Assembly (NCBI RefSeq): GCF_024139115.2
Contig: NC_085140.1
Span: 48,225,995 to 48,289,994, forward strand
From: Armigeres subalbatus
Lineage: Eukaryota; Arthropoda; Insecta; Diptera; Culicidae
Length of the DNA: 64,000 nucleotides
Direction of reading: 5' to 3'
Shown here: positions 11,524-26,500 of the stretch, one piece after another
Layout of the letters: each line of letters begins with the position of its first letter
How positions within the stretch are numbered: position 1 is the stretch's first letter
Made by a program: the position numbers and the translations under genes
The notes under the pieces: generated by a model
Told to the model about the DNA's origin: nothing
The model's database searches: none
Seen by the model: the letters and a program-made list of their open reading frames with translations, nothing else

Positions 11524-11596
11524 GATCGGATTGTGCGGCTTTGATAACCCAATGAGAGATCACAAGACGGACGAAGTTAAACGACACGTTGGACAG
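11524..11596 (+). CDS. MH2 gene exon a (first detected)
   Basis: Flanked by TTTCTCACTTTTCAG and CAG|GTAGGT. The first base completes a codon begun upstream. The next 24 codons read IGLCGFDNPMRD then HKTDEVKRHVGQ with no stop, ending in phase 0. The next exon continues GVKIKMDD, rebuilding the Smad-like H-[IV]-G-x-G-V strand across the junction. That continuity over a 9.8-kb intron is the main proof this 73-bp segment is an exon. It was not visible as an open frame because it is so short. Confidence 0.85.
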
Positions 11597-14500
11597 GTAG
11601 GTTTTCTTCGGCATATTTACACGTGTAACATCTTGCAACAAGAATCACTGTTTCATAGTTTAATAAAGCAGTACTAGAACGAGATCAAGGCGATGAATCT
11701 GACAACGATTGATCCAGGATTGTCTGCTCTAACCATCTCTGCAAATGTCAGTTTGAACCGAGCGATGTTCTTTGAATCGAGATCTAATTGTACAATAAAT
11801 AAGCATGATCGCATATTTCTCGATTTACGATCGATTCGCGCGGTGTTCAAACTAATAAAGCGATTCAACGGCACATCCGCGCGAGCATGATCACGACCGC
11901 GCGCGCGGATGTGCACTCTCTAAAAAGGTGAAAAAGAAGATCCATCAACAGGCGGCGGCGGTTCAACCAAGGTGCAAGGTATGTAGTGTGGAGCAAAGTG
12001 TTGTACTGTGCAGCAGACTCTCGCTCGACATTCTGCTCCGTAGGCCGTCCTCCGTCGTCGCGCGAGTGATCTTTAAATATCAAGGTTGTCCGACCGTAAA
12101 TGTTCCTCATCAAGCTTCAGCCACGCTGGTCGACCGCAGAAACGATTTCTGAACGTTGTGACGATCATGTTTAGTCCAAAAATGGTTGCCTAGAAGATGG
12201 TTTATAATGCCTAGGGCTAAACGACTTTAAATATGACGAAATCTACGCTCGTGCTCAGGTGGCAGATGTTTTATTCCAGTAATCTGCAGTTGACATAACA
12301 GCTGCGTTAAAAAAAAAACAAACCATCGATCCAATTCATTAAATCGACCGATGAATCAAAATCCGGTTTATCTTCATAGCCAGCACCTACCCTATTTGAA
12401 TCAATTTGATTAAGATTGACTGAACATCGGGTGTTCTCGCCACCTATCACAATACAAAACAGCATGACTAGCCCATTGCTACATCCGCGATTTGCACCAA
12501 TTTAACGTTCAATTATCGCCTCTCAATTACGGCATTTAACACATGCGTCATCCTGTGGACAGGCAATCTTTGAGCTCGATCTGCATGTGTTAAAAACCAC
12601 GCACCAGCTAACCCCAAGAATTGAGTAATCCGCTTCTGTTCTCGCTGTCTAATTATCGAACGATTATCAGCTCCCCGACCGAGCGTGTCGGAATCACCGA
12701 GCAGCGGAAGATCATCTCCATTTATTACTCAATGGCTGTTCTGACATTTCCGCGCCACCCCACCATAATACCCGAGGTTCACTTTCGATTTCATCGTGGA
12801 ACGCGGATGATCGACGGCAACAGCTGTAAGCTGAACTGGATCTTCTACTCGCACTAGCGTTTTTTTTTTCACGCTCATTGCTAATGATCGGTCGATGGGA
12901 TGCAGTGCTGCATCGAGAAGAACTAGTTTTCCTTGAAAGATCGTCGCCTTCATTGCGATCCAGGAAATTACCATCTCTTGTTTTTGTTGGCATTGCTAAT
13001 GCAATGGATCTGGTTCGATGAGCGATCACGATCGCCGCAGTGCCAGACTAGTGCGACGATGCGTACATTCCTACTCTTGCGAATACAAAAGGGCCTGTCT
13101 AATTTGTGTAGATCTTGCCATTAAGCTAGAAAACATAATGGCAAAGTGCAACTTCCTCCTAGAAGTAGCGATCAAAAAAATAGTCTAATGGTTTGAAAAC
13201 GTGGCATTTGATGCTTAGATCTCTAACCTTCGTTCGAAAAATTTCGCTTCCTACACATGCAACTGTCAATCAACAACCATTGACCGTATGAGATCAATTC
13301 ATCGACATGTTCTACACACCTAAATCTGCGGGTGAATATTATCCGAGATTCGAAACACAGCACAGCGGCCCACTTCAGTGCTTCCAATCATAAGCATCAA
13401 TTCACGTTTGCTATATCAACTGCCACCACGATCGATCGGCGTCGATGCAAAACGAGATGCCAAGATTATCTCGCGTTTAAGTTGCGGAACGGCAGTGGCA
13501 AAAAATGGCAGATGAAAAATGTTGAGGACTTCTTGCTATAAGCCACGAAGAGCCTCCTGCTGTGATTTTTATTGGATTATCGATGGGTGTTTTACAGATA
13601 ATCGGAAATTATCTAAACTTAACTACTCTATATCGACAAATTTGACTAATATTTTTATTTGATCTGTGCGCTGATTTGTAGGCATCCAGGTTTTTTATGC
13701 GGCTGGAATTCGTTATTTCTCGATTAACTTTCACTGCTTCTTAAGTAGCAACTGAATTTTCTTTGATTTTTTTGTGAATGTTAGAAGGCTCAGAAGCCTC
13801 CTTTCAAGAGGCTTGGAAGCCCTCTCTGGAAAGTTTCAGAAGCGTCCTTCCAAAATGCTCAGAAGCCTCGTTTTAAGAGACTCGGGAGACTTCACACAAG
13901 TGGCTCGGGAGCCTTCATTCTAGAGACACGGAAGCATCCATTCAAGAGACTTGGAAGCCTCGCTTAAAAGGGCTTGGAAGCCTCTCCTGTAGAGGCTAAG
14001 AAGTCTCCTTTCAAGAGCAGTGGAAGCCCCCTTTTAGGAGGCTTGAAGCCCTCCTTTCAAGACGCTCAGGAGCCTCAATTCAAGAGGCTCGGAAGCCTCC
14101 TTTCAAGAGGATTGGAAGCCTCATCTCAAAAAGTTCAGAAGCGTTCTTCCAAAATGCTCAATAGCCTCCTTGCAAAATGCTCAGCAGCCTCCTCTCAAAA
14201 GGTTCAGAAGCGTCCTTCTAAAATGCTCAGAAGCCTCGTTTTAAGAGGCTCGGAAGCCTTCATTCAAGAGGTTTGGAAGCATCCTTTCAAGGGGCTTGGA
14301 AACATCTTTTCAAGAGGCTTGGAAGCCTCCTTTCAAGAAGGTTGGAAGCCTCCTTTCAAGAGGCTTGGATGCCTCGCTTCAAGAGGCTCGAAAGCCTCCC
14401 GTCTAGAAGCTAGGAGGCCTCCTTTCAAGAGCCGTGGAAGCCTCCTTTTAGGAGGCTCGGAAGCCTTCATTCAAAAGGCTCGGAAGCCTCCTTTCAAGAA

Positions 14501-17500
14501 TCTTGGAAGCCTCCTATTAAGAGGTTCAAAAGTGTCCTTCCAAAATGCTCAGAAGCCTCGTTTTAAGGCTTGAAACCATCCTTCAAGAGACTTGGAAGCC
14601 TCCTTCCAAAAGCTTGGAAGCTTCTTTTCAAGAGACTTGGAAGCCTTTATTCAAGAGGCACGAAAGCCTCCTTTTAAGAGTATTGAAGGCCTCCTTTCAA
14701 AACGCTCAGAAGCCTCCATTCAAGAGGCTCGGAGGCTTCCTTTCAAGAGGTTTATATGCGTCCTTCCACCATACTCAGAAGCAGAGCTTTAAATATTCGA
14801 TTATTTTTTATGAAGCCCATCGGCCTTCTTTGTCACTTCACTTCTAAACATATTCATATTCAGCTCTGCACCGTCAATTTTCAGAATGAATATGGGTCAG
14901 TGAGTATTTATTTAAATATCACAAATTATTAAATAATCGTAAAAATGAACACATGTTTGATGATTTAAATAAATACACGCATAGATCTAATCCCGACGTT
15001 CAATTGAGGGGCATTTTTAGCGCCAAATGTCAATATAATTTTATTTTTTGTTTTTTTCGCGCGCGGTTACCATATTCAGTGGTAATCAATTGAATGAATT
15101 TATGAAGAAGTAAACTGAGAAAGTCATTCTATGTTTTGAATAATCAAAACACGAATGTCAAAAGTCGGAGTGAATGTGCTTCATGAAAGTGAATATTTTA
15201 TGCTCTGCCTCGTTTTGAGAGTCACGGAAGCCTGCCTTCAAAAGGTTCGGAAGCCTTCTTTCAAGAGACTAGGAAGTCTCTTTTCAAGAGGCTTGTAAGC
15301 CTCCTCAAAAAAGGTTCAGAGCGTCCTTCCAAAATACTCAGCAGCCTCGTTTTAAAAGCCTTCAAGGCTCGGCCTCATTTCAAGAGGTTCGGAAGCCTCC
15401 TTTCAAGAGCTTCGGAAGCTTTTTTTCAAGAGCTTTGAAAGCCACCTCTCAAGTGTTTCAGAAGTCTCGATTTGAGAGGCTCGGAAGCCTTTTTTTAGGA
15501 GGCTCGGAAGCCTCCTTTCAAAAGCTTGGAAGCCTCCTTTTAACATGCTTGAAAGACTCGTTTCAAGAGGTTTGTAAGCCTCCTTTCAAGATGCTTGGAA
15601 GCCTCCCTTCAACCGCTTGGAAGCTTCTTTTCAAAAAGCTTGGAAGCCTCCTCTTAAAAAGCCTCCTTTTAGCAGGCCTTAAAGCCTCCTTTCAAGGGGT
15701 TTGTAAGCCTCCTTTCAAGATGCTTGGAAGCCTCCTTTTAAACGCTTGGAAGCTTCTTTTCAAAAGGCTTGGAAGCCTCCTCTCAAAAGGCTTGGAAGCC
15801 TTCTTGCAAAAGCCTCGGAAGGTTTCCTTCCTTTTACTTGGAAACCTCCTTTCAAGAGGTTCGGAAGTCTCCTTTCATGAGGCTCGGAAGCCTCCTTTCA
15901 AAAGCCTTGGAAGCATGCTCTCAAAATGTTCAGAAGCCTCGTTTTAAGTGGCTCGGAAGCCTTTTTTCAAGGTGTTCGGAAGCCTTCTTACAAGAGACTC
16001 GGAAGGTATTCTTCCTTTTTAAAGAGTCTTGGAAACCTTTTTTCAAGAGGTTCGGAAGCCTTTCTTCAAGAGGCTCGAAAGCCTCCTTTCAAGAGCCTTG
16101 GAAACCTCATCTACAAAGGTTCAGAAGCCTCGTTTTAAGTGGTTCAAAAGCCTCCTTTCAACATCTTGGAAGCATATTTTCAAGAGGCTTGGAAGCATCC
16201 TTTTAACAAGCTTGAAAGCCTCCTTTCAAGACGCTTAGAAGCCTCCCTTCAAGAGACTCAGAAGCCTCATTTCAAGAGATTTGGAAGTCTTCTTTTAAGA
16301 GGCTTTGAAGCCACCATTCAAAATACACGAAAGCCACCACTCAAAAGGTTCGGAAGCCTATTTTCAGGAGGCTCTGAAGCCTCATTTTAAGAGACGCAGA
16401 AGCCTCCTTTCAAGAGACGCAGAAGCCTCCTTTCAAGAGACTCGAAAGCCTCCTTTCAAGAGGCTCGAAAGCCTTCTTTCAAGAGGCTCTTAAGCCTCCT
16501 TTCAAGAGCATTAGAAGCTTCCTCTCAAGAGATTCAGATGCCTCGTTTTTAATGGCTCGAAAGAGACTTGGAAGCCTCCTTCCAAAAACTTGGAAGCTTC
16601 TTTTCAAGAGTCTTGGAAGCCCCTTTTTAACAAGTTTGAAAGCCTTCTTTCGATAGACTCAGAAGCTTCCTTTCGAGAGACTTGGGAGCCTCCTCTCAAG
16701 AGACTCGAAAGCCTTTTTTCAGAAGGCTCGGAAGCCTCTATTCAGTATGCTCAGAAGCTTCCTTTCAAGAGCCTTGAAAGCCTCCTTTCAAGACGCTGAA
16801 AAGCCTTCTTTCAAGAGACTATAAAGCACCTGTTAAAGATGCTAAAAAGCCTCCTTCAACATGGCTCGGAAGCCTTTTTTCAAGAAGCACGAAACACTGC
16901 TTTCAAGAGACTCAAAAGCCTTGTTCAAGAGGTTCAGAAGCGTCCTTCCAAAATGCTCAGGATCCTTTCAAGAGGCTCAAAAGCCTCCTTTTAAGAGATT
17001 CGGCAGCCTTCTTTCAAGAGGCTCGGAAGCCACCATACAAAAGGCTCGGAAGCCTATTTTCAGGAGGCTCGGAAGCTTCCTTTCAAGACGCTGAGAAGCC
17101 TTTTTTCAAGAGGCTATGAAGCGCCTTTTAACGATGCTAAAAAGCCTCGTTCAATACGGTTCGCAGCCTCAGCTCAAAAGCCTCCTTCCAAGATGTTCAG
17201 AAGCGTCCTTCCAAAATGCTCAGAATCTTATCAAGTGGCTCAGAAGCCTCCTTTTAAGGGACTCGAAAGACTTCTTTCAAGAGGCTCAGAAGCCACAATT
17301 TAAAAGGCTCGGAAGCCTATTTTCAGGAAGCTCGAAAGCTTCCTTTCGAGACGCTGAGAAGCCTTTTTTCAAGAGGCTAAAAAGCCTCCTTGAACACTGC
17401 CCGGAAGCCTCCTTTCAATAGACACGGAGGACTGCTTTAAAGAGGCTCAAAAGCCTCCTTCCAACAGGTTCAGGAGCGTCCTTCCAAAATGCTCAGAAGC

Positions 17501-20500
17501 CATGAAAGGCTTGGAAGTCTCCATTTAAGAGGTTCAGAAGCCTCTCTTCAAAAGGCGCGGAAGCTTCCTTTGAAGGGGCTGGGAAGACGTCTTTCAAAAG
17601 GCTCGGTAGCCTCCAAAAGTTCTCAAAATTGTAACTTCCGGTTGCTCAGCGGGGAACATTCCTGAAACTTCTTGACATCAATGCACCTCAGGGTCGGCAT
17701 GCTTAATGGAATATTTCGAGACACAAGGAATGACCACAGAAAGAACTCACAGTCATGGTATTGCTGGCTACATTTATTCGGACTTTTCCGACTCACTTCC
17801 ACACTGTCCCACCTTCTTAACCTACGCTAACCTTACTTTCTGGTAATCGCTTCTTATCCGCCAATTAGCGGCTAGTTCTTTTCCACGCCACGGAATGGTT
17901 TCGATGATATCCTGGCGACCTATGCAAGCTCGAGGTAATGGGGGGGGGGCTTTCTTCCCGCCAATTAGCGGTTGACACTTCTTCCTGTAACGACCTGATG
18001 GGATGCAATGGCGTCCTCTGCAGACTCATACACCATCCTGGAGGCTCTCCGAGTATATTAACGGACTCTGGAAAGATGGAATGGAAAGAGAGGGGGGTTC
18101 ACCAACTTGGTTTTGTACTCCCGAACGGCGGCGCACTCTACAGTCCCGGACTTCACTCGAACGCTTCGTAGCCCGAGTAGCACACTTGTGACATATCAGT
18201 CACTGTGACTCATTTGAGACCAAATCTATTCACATTGGAGTTGCTGCAACCAAATGGATATGAACTGTGTTACTAGGGAGGTATCAAAAACGATCATCTA
18301 CCGTTCGCCATCACCGTGTTACTCCTCGTTTTTCTTATCGTTTCCTCTTTCAAGGATCGATAATCATGGCGTCCTCTTTGCTACCAAGCTGAAGTCGGGA
18401 GCGAACTCTGGTGGTGGGGTTTTTAAACCCTTCAGGTGGCGTTGGCTGCGTACTGAACAGTCGGGGGGACAAAACACCAAAATACGAAGAAAACTGGACT
18501 ACATATGCGGACACTACTTGTTCTGTTAAACATTTCACGACTTAAAGCTTACAAAGTTTCCAAAACACTCAACACTGAACTACGAACACTTACAAAATCT
18601 TTCGAAGCTGCCACAGAATAACAAAAATTACGGACAAGTTTTTGGAAAACCATTTATTGGACAAATCCTTTAGGAATTTCTCCAGAAATTGCCCTGAAAT
18701 CCCTTCAAAGAATTCCCCAATAATTCTTTGGTAAATTTTCACGGAACTCCTTCGGAAACTCAAAAAAAAATCTTTTTCTTCGAAGGGAACTCCAACAGGA
18801 ATTCTATCGAAAATTCACTCAGAAGTTTCTTCGGAAACTCCACCTGGACTTCCTACGCAATTCCCACGGGGTTTCCTCCGGAAGTTCTTCCAGGGATTGC
18901 TTCGAAAATTGCCCCATGGATTTCCTTCAAAAACTTCCTGAACTTCTTTCGGACATTACCTCAGGAATTCCTTCAAAAATTCGCCCAGAAATTTCTTCCG
19001 GAATTCCCCCAGGACCCCTTTTGAAAATGCACCTGGGAATACCTTTGGAAATTTCCCAAAAAAAATCCTTCGGATACTCATGGAAAAATCCCAGAGGAAT
19101 CTCTTCGAAAAATTCTTCAGGAAGTTCATCAAAAATTCGCCGGGAATGTCTTCGTGAATTCCCATACAAATTCCTTCTAATAATCCCCCACGATTTTATT
19201 CGGTAGTTGATTAAGTAGTTCCTTCAGAATTTTTCCCACAGAAATGAAATCCTTTAGAAATACGCACAGATATATTTTCAAAATTCCCCCCAGAAATCTT
19301 TTTGGAAATTCCCTCAACAATCCCTTCGGAAATTCTCCCAGGACTTCATTCGGTTATACCACAGCAACTCCTTCAATTATTCCCCCAGTAATCTTTCGGA
19401 AATTTTTCCAGGAATTTCTCCATAAATTCCCCAAGAATTTCTGTTTCGGGAATTCCCCTAGGAATTCGTCTGCAAATTTCCATGAAATTTCTTGGTAGAT
19501 TCCCTCAACAAATCGTTCGTAAATTTCCCGTAAATTGCTTCAGAAGATACCCAAGGTGTTCCGTTGAAGTTTTCCCTAGTTTTCCCTTTCTTCGGAGATA
19601 ATCCTAGAACTTTTACAAAATATACCTCAACAATCCCTTCTTAAATTCTCCAGTTCTTCCGGAAAAATTCCCCCATAAGTTTCTTCGGAAGTTTCCCCTA
19701 GAAGTCCTCCGAAGATTCCCATAATAGTTCCTTCGGAAATTCTTCCAGGCATTTTTTTTTCAAAAATTCAAACAAGACTTCCTTCGGACATACCCCCAGG
19801 ACATCCTTCGGACGACTCTACGACACTACCTATAATTTCATTACCCCGAATGCCATTACCCCTACTGAGTCACTACCCCGATTGATATTACCTCGAATAG
19901 GACACTACCCCGAATGAGCCAGTATCCGGAATCAGTCATAATTTCAAGTTTATACTTCATTTGAAAAGAGCTCTGAGCTGTTTAAAGAAACGTTACTCTT
20001 TTCACAGATAAATCATCTTCAAAACAAAAAATGCACAAAATAAAAAAAGCAGCAAACTAATTTAGAAAAAGTGGCCAAGTGCACAATTTGTGAAGATATT
20101 CGTACATCCTGTTCGGCCATAATAGGATCACTTAGAGATAGAGGTATCGTTAGAGGTAATAAATTTATTTGGCAATATCCTCTAATCATCAGATTAATCG
20201 ACTACTCTAAAGACAAATGCGCGCTGACTGTTCGTTCGGATCGTGGATGTCATTAGAGGATTATGCAGTCGCCAGCATCATAGCCGCAGATCCATAATAA
20301 TGCAGATTGCCCTTTCTAATATCAAATAGATCCATCAGTCAAAGAGGCGATGAGTTTCGTTTACTTAAACTATCAAATCGCGTACCAGCATGAATGCATT
20401 TTTCAGATCGTGGATCCGTCATCCCAAGCAGGTTCGCTACTTGATTTGCCATTTTTCAACGGCCTCCACTCAGGGCACCTTTTTATTACGTGACCAAAAC

Positions 20501-23500
20501 GCGAATTCAAAATTATGCGGCGATAATTTATTTTGATCATCCGAGCTACTTTGCGCATCCAGAACCATGCGACGGACGGCGATGATCACCGTCGCCGTTG
20601 TCGTTTACTTACTCGCTCCTCTCAAGGCCATCAATTGATATTTAGAGAATATTCAAATGGCGAAGCTGTGCGGTCAGCAGCGTGGAGTGATCGCGATCGT
20701 GCGACCCCAGGGTTTGTAGGTTTAGAATGAATGGAAGATCGCATGGGGTTCTGATCCACTACCGAAGCGACATTCGCTTTCGTGTTGTGTGTGGAGACGG
20801 ATCTGAATCTTCGCTGTCGTCGGCACTTGTTGGGGACGTGAGAAATGTTTACAGCTGGTTATTTTTAGGAAACAAAAGGGTCTTCTAATGGATCAGACTG
20901 TGAGCACGCTACGCTTTGTGAAAGACCATTTGACATTCGAATGTGCTGGTCGTTATTGGACGAGGAAGACTGATGAAGATGAGATTATGATGATTTATGG
21001 AATAAAATGTCTTTTGGTGATTAATCTACATGGGTTCTCGTGTAGCTGTTGTGTTCGAATGTAAATGACAGACGTTTCTAAGATTGCGAATGATAAATAG
21101 CTCAGAAGTTTTGATTACGGATAGAATTGGACTTCAATGGAACCTATGGAAGGATGATTTCATATAAGTGGCTAACGGAGCTAACGCGCAAGTATAGCGT
21201 TCTGGAAGTCTTGAGTTCGAATCTCATCAAAGCGAAGAATTTATCTTCAATGCATTTTTTTTCTAATTTAATCTTTCACATACTGTGTGCATATGCACAT
21301 CGAGTTTTCAAACATAACTAATAAATCAAAATATTCTATTGTTGTATGTTGCAAACATGACAAGAAACCAATAAATTAAAAATATAGATACTTATGATTC
21401 GTATTGCTTTCATTTTGTGATATTTCAGGGAGTCAAAATCAAAATGGACGACGCCGGTAACATACTCATCCGTCGCTACTCGAAAAGCAATGTCTACGTC
21501 AAAAGCACAGCCAGTCAACCAAACGAGGAAACAGCCATCGGAGCGGACATTCTAAAACTTCCCGGACAGGCCATCGAAAGTGAAAAAATAGTTAAGGTAA
21601 CTTTGTTACGGCCTTTCTTGTAAAGCACTGATTTCAAACCCAATTACGTTAAATCCTCCCCACAGTTATTCGACATGAAAAAGTTCCAGTCAAACGTCAA
21701 CCGAGAACTGCGCCGTGCCTATCCGGATCGCCGCCGGCTCGAGACCCAGTGTCTGTCGGCGATCGCGTTTGTCAAATCCGAAAACGACATCCTGGACTGC
21801 CCGATGTGGGTGCTGATCATCAATGTGGTGGCAATGGATATGCTCAAGAGCAAACTACCTCCAGGTAAGCATCCCGCGTCCCTTCCATAGTCATATAGGA
21901 ACACCGTTAAACACCCAACGGAGTTCCCACACGAACGACGAACGGGAGGAACAGTTAGGACTCTAACCTTTCCCCCATGCACAGGAGCCGTCATCATCGG
22001 TATCAATTTTCCCGATGATGGGATTTTCATGACAATCGGTTGGTAGTGATTATCGTTATAGCAACAACGAACAGCAGTTCACCTCTCGCGGTTGACCTTC
22101 CGTGCTTTTGTTCTTCGGTTCAGTATCAGAACCTCCACGATCGGAAATGTGAAATATGGCTCCATTCTCTGAGAACGAGAACCGAATACCGCATCGCACA
22201 TCCTCTTCGTATTTATCGTGGTTCTACAAACTCACACGTGACCACGTTGGCCGCAAAGGCGGCCACCGTACCAGATCTCGGGAGGGGGCGCCCATTATGA
22301 AATTTGTTGCGCACAGCTGTGCCGGGCATTATCTGCTTGTTTTGATCTCGACATGTTGTCACCACGAAGGGACAGTTTAGTAGCTACCAACAACGACCAC
22401 GAGTGCTGACTCCAGGGAGTCTAGCAGGCTGCTGCTACTCGGAGATCTTAGTCATTGTTTACTATGATCCAGCAGAACTGTCAGCGTTGTTAATTGCCTC
22501 GGCAACAATGATTGCGCACAAATGAATCATAGGATGCTCCAATTGAAGCAATAATGGAAGCACTGTACTGAAAACCGTTATGACGAATGACATACCTATA
22601 GGTATATATTTATCACAAGGGTAGGGTTTGATATGTTTTAAGTAAGGATTCACAATCTCTCACTACAAGTCTGGCATAATTGTTGTAATAAATTATGCGT
22701 CATCAAATGACAAAATTCTATATGTTTGTATTACCTCTACCTGTTATTTACTGAAACAAACCAATCGGAATCGAATGGAAAATGAGCGTTCATTCTAACG
22801 CATTCTAACCTTATATCAGAGCATTTGTTTGTTCTTAAATTCGCATCGTTTAAAACAATGTGCAAAAAACAAACAACCTAGATCAGAACTTTCCTCACGT
22901 TTATCTTCTTCATTCGTTTAGTAGCACTCGGTAAAGAAGACGACGTTTTCAAGACGTTCCACATTATGGCTCGATCGAAAGAGAACGACAGGTTCAACGA
23001 ACGAAATCGAATTTTGTCCCCGAAATGGCGATGGCGATGACGTGGTGCAGAATAGTAATTAACTCCGGCTCCTGTGGAGAAAAGGAAGCTGCTCCGAATC
23101 GAAACAAGTTTTCGAACAAATTATCTTCTCACCACTTTCTCGCCTTCACGGTTTATACGATTGCCCAAATATAGAATTCAAGAACTCGAAAAATGAAAAT
23201 CCTGTGTTGAAATGTTAACTACCCTACGCAACCTGATTGAATGTGTACAGAAGAAGACACATATCCAGGAGCATCATTTCCGTCGACGCAATTTGTCAGT
23301 TTGCGCTGATTGCGCGTGATGACACTCAATTCATCTAGAAACGGAAAACAAGAATGGTGATGAGATTCTCTGGGACCGGTTGTTTACTGTAATGGAATAT
23401 CCAAAATTAAAATAATTTGGAATTCTGAATCAGTCTTCTGGGTTTCGGTAACCACAATGGAATGCACCAAAGCGAACAAAAATGCATCAGCAGAAGTACA

Positions 23501-26500
23501 TTTGTTCAGTGTAAAAACGTGGCTTGACGTTTGTCATCGAGATTCCGAGACGTGCGTCGTAATCAATATTGCATCAACGATAATAATTTCCTTGACAGCG
23601 ACCTTCCCACTGAAGGATGGCCTGAACGATGCACAAGTTGACCTCTCGTATTAGCTATAAAGAAGCCTGTTTATACCGGATTGTACAGGAAAAAGTTTAC
23701 AATATTCTGTAATTCGTGGGATAGTTCACAAAAAAAGCTGAATGCTCTTCGAGTAAATGCACCTTATTTTATTTATATATGAAGTTGCAGTGTATCTGAC
23801 TCCTAATGTCCAGCCAACCAGCGCGCGTCAACCATTCCACTAATGGGTATCAGAACGTCGGCTTAGGAGGCACGTTCCCCTCAATTTGGGAGTTTTGTGC
23901 CATGGTGCAGCTTCAAGCCCGGATGAACTATAATATGCAACAATTCCTTAGGGGAAGGTGGGTAGACTTGATCCCCGGGGAGACTTGATCACTCCCTGTT
24001 TTATCGAGGACTAAAGTAGTTTTGTTCTAGCGTATTTTTTAGTATTGATCCTCTAGACAAATGACCTTTATGTGGTGAGTTATTTTTTGGATTGACAACC
24101 TTATTTATTCTGCAGGGCGGTTTGTATGTTTTGACCTTCCTAAAGATTTTTTTATTGGCCAAGCAAAATGTGAACAACTTTTCGTAACAATGACCAAATG
24201 TTTTCGTTTCTTCACAGCACAAAGCCATAAATATGCTTAATGATCTGTACTGATGAAAATGTTAGCATTCCATCAAAGTTTTAGTATATTTGGATTTGAA
24301 GTTATTGCCTCAATATGGGGACACTTGATCCCCCATTAAAAAATTGGCGAAAAAATTCAAAAAAATATAAATCTATTCTCAGGCTGCTAATGTTTTGTAG
24401 ATTTGTCAGATTTAATGAAGGGTCGTCAAGAAAAATTATTTATTGCGTAGATATCATAAAAAGGGGATCAAGTCTCCCCAAACTTTAAAATTGCATGTGC
24501 TGTCGAATTCAATAACAAAACTCGTTCACGTATACACACAGCAACTCGAAAATTCCGCGTATTTTGAAGGAAAAATATTTAAAAACCTGAGGGCACCTTT
24601 CTAATTTTATCAAAGCAAGTTCTTGGAGAGGGATCAATTTCCCCCGAATATTTTAAAAGTCGATTTTTGACAGCACTCCAAAAAATCGATTGTGTATCAA
24701 TAACAACAATAATTTAAGGATTGTCATACATCAGTAAAGTTAAATACTATATTTCTTAGTCTGTGTGGAAATCGCGTATGTTTATTTATTTTTGGCTGTG
24801 ATACATCGGAAATCAGAAAAGGGGATCAAGTCTACCCAGTCTCCCCTATGTATTGCTCTTATCGTCGACTCGACAGGATTGTTGTTTGGAATCAAAATTT
24901 GATGAGATTTGTGAGATTTGAGATTTCATCGGCAAACAACACCATGGAACATTCCGCTCTCTGATCCGTTTCTCAACCTCATAACAAGTCGGAAATCGGG
25001 ACGCAATCTTGTCGCTAGCTCTGAAGAAGCTTCTATCCCTCTCAGCGCAGACGAGCCCTCCTGGCCAGCGATCACCAGCTGTCCCTGCGTCTTAGTTGGG
25101 AGATGAGATCTTCCGAATTCCGTTTCCGGGCAAGTACAATAAGAGCTCAATAGTTGCCCTACCTGGTAGTGTTCCGATTTCCAATGCTCCATCGTCCAAA
25201 TACCCGATGTCAGCTTATACTACCAAAATGTTGGAGGAATGAATAGTCTTATTGAAGACTACCATCTAGCCGCTCTAGACCAATGCTACATCATCATACT
25301 TGTTGAGACATGGCTAGATTATAGAACGCTTTTTGGTTACGTTTTTGGGGACGGCTACAAAGTATTCCTATGTGACCACAACTCAAACAACAGCGCGAAA
25401 GCTATTAGGAGGAGGAGTGCTTGTCGCTGTTAGCACAGGGCTAAAGGCGAAAGCAATCGAGGAATTCCGTCGAACAAGTTTGGGTATCCATCGCGTTCAA
25501 AAGCCGTCACCTTTACTCTGTGCTCTACATACCTCCAGATCGTACTCGGGATCTTTAAATCGTCGATACACATTGTCGGTCAGTTAGTACTGTGCCGAGA
25601 AGCGTGGCTCCTCGCGACAAAATTGTGATATTGGGGGACTTCAACCATGCGGGCTTGGACTTCAATTCATAGTGGTTTCCTTTGTCCAGATTATGCGCTA
25701 TCTACTTTTCATCCTGAAACCATCACGTTTCTTGACAGCTACAGTTCTGCAGATATGTTCCAAATCAACTACGTGACTAATGACTTTGTGTTTTGTGGAC
25801 GGCTTCGATGCTGCTCCTGCCATTTCAACTGCACCCGTACCATTAGCAAAGTTCCACATCATCCCCCGCTAATTATCGCAATCAAGGATTATGATATGAC
25901 TCTCTTGAAGCCTCCAAAGCTACAACGGCAGTGTCCTACAATTTTCGGAAGGCAGACCATCGTAGTATAGAAGCTGTATTGTCTAATTTGGATTGGGAGC
26001 ATATTCTGGATCCAGTATCGTTAGTATCGTCTCGTTCTTTGTTTCGTTCTGTCAATCGAGTTAATATTCGTGTGTTTATGGGCGCCTACAATTCGAATGT
26101 CGATTGCTTCGATTTAGAAATTCAAATCCCATTCAAATAATTCATGCTTTCAATTCGTATCTTCGATTATTATTTTAACACCATCCGCTACTACCACAAT
26201 CCCGCTCACCTCTACTCTTTTCTATGATTCTATTTGGTTAAAAAAAATCGCAAAACACCACTTTGTTGAAGTTTTATATCTCTGTTATGTAAGTTTTCCA
26301 GTCCCAAGAACATCGATCAAACAACAAAATCAGAAAATCTTCAACCATCGTTCTTTTTCATTGCTTTTCATATTATTTTTGTGGCTCTACGTCTATCTCA
26401 GCCAAAGGCCAACTGTTTCCTTTCTTTCTTTTTTTTATTCTTGTACTCTGTCCATCACTACCAAGGTTCAAAACTGTGTTTTCTTTTTCCTTTTTTCATA

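Noticed and set aside
11865..12152. Overlapping frames on both strands in the first intron
   Set aside because: GC-richer patch makes stops rarer on both strands. No motif, no conserved start context, no splice partner.
13974..17421. Family of plus-strand frames with KPPFKRLGSLLSRGLEASFQ-like repeats
   Set aside because: A 23-bp tandem repeat without stops gives the same 23-residue period in all three frames. This is a satellite, not a repeat protein.
13785..17610. CRISPR-like array
   Set aside because: Units are directly adjacent with no unique spacers, in a eukaryotic genome, and no cas genes are present.
18640..19800. Proline/glycine-rich frames in the AATTCC satellite
   Set aside because: Open on both strands because of the repeat unit and without conserved start or domain.
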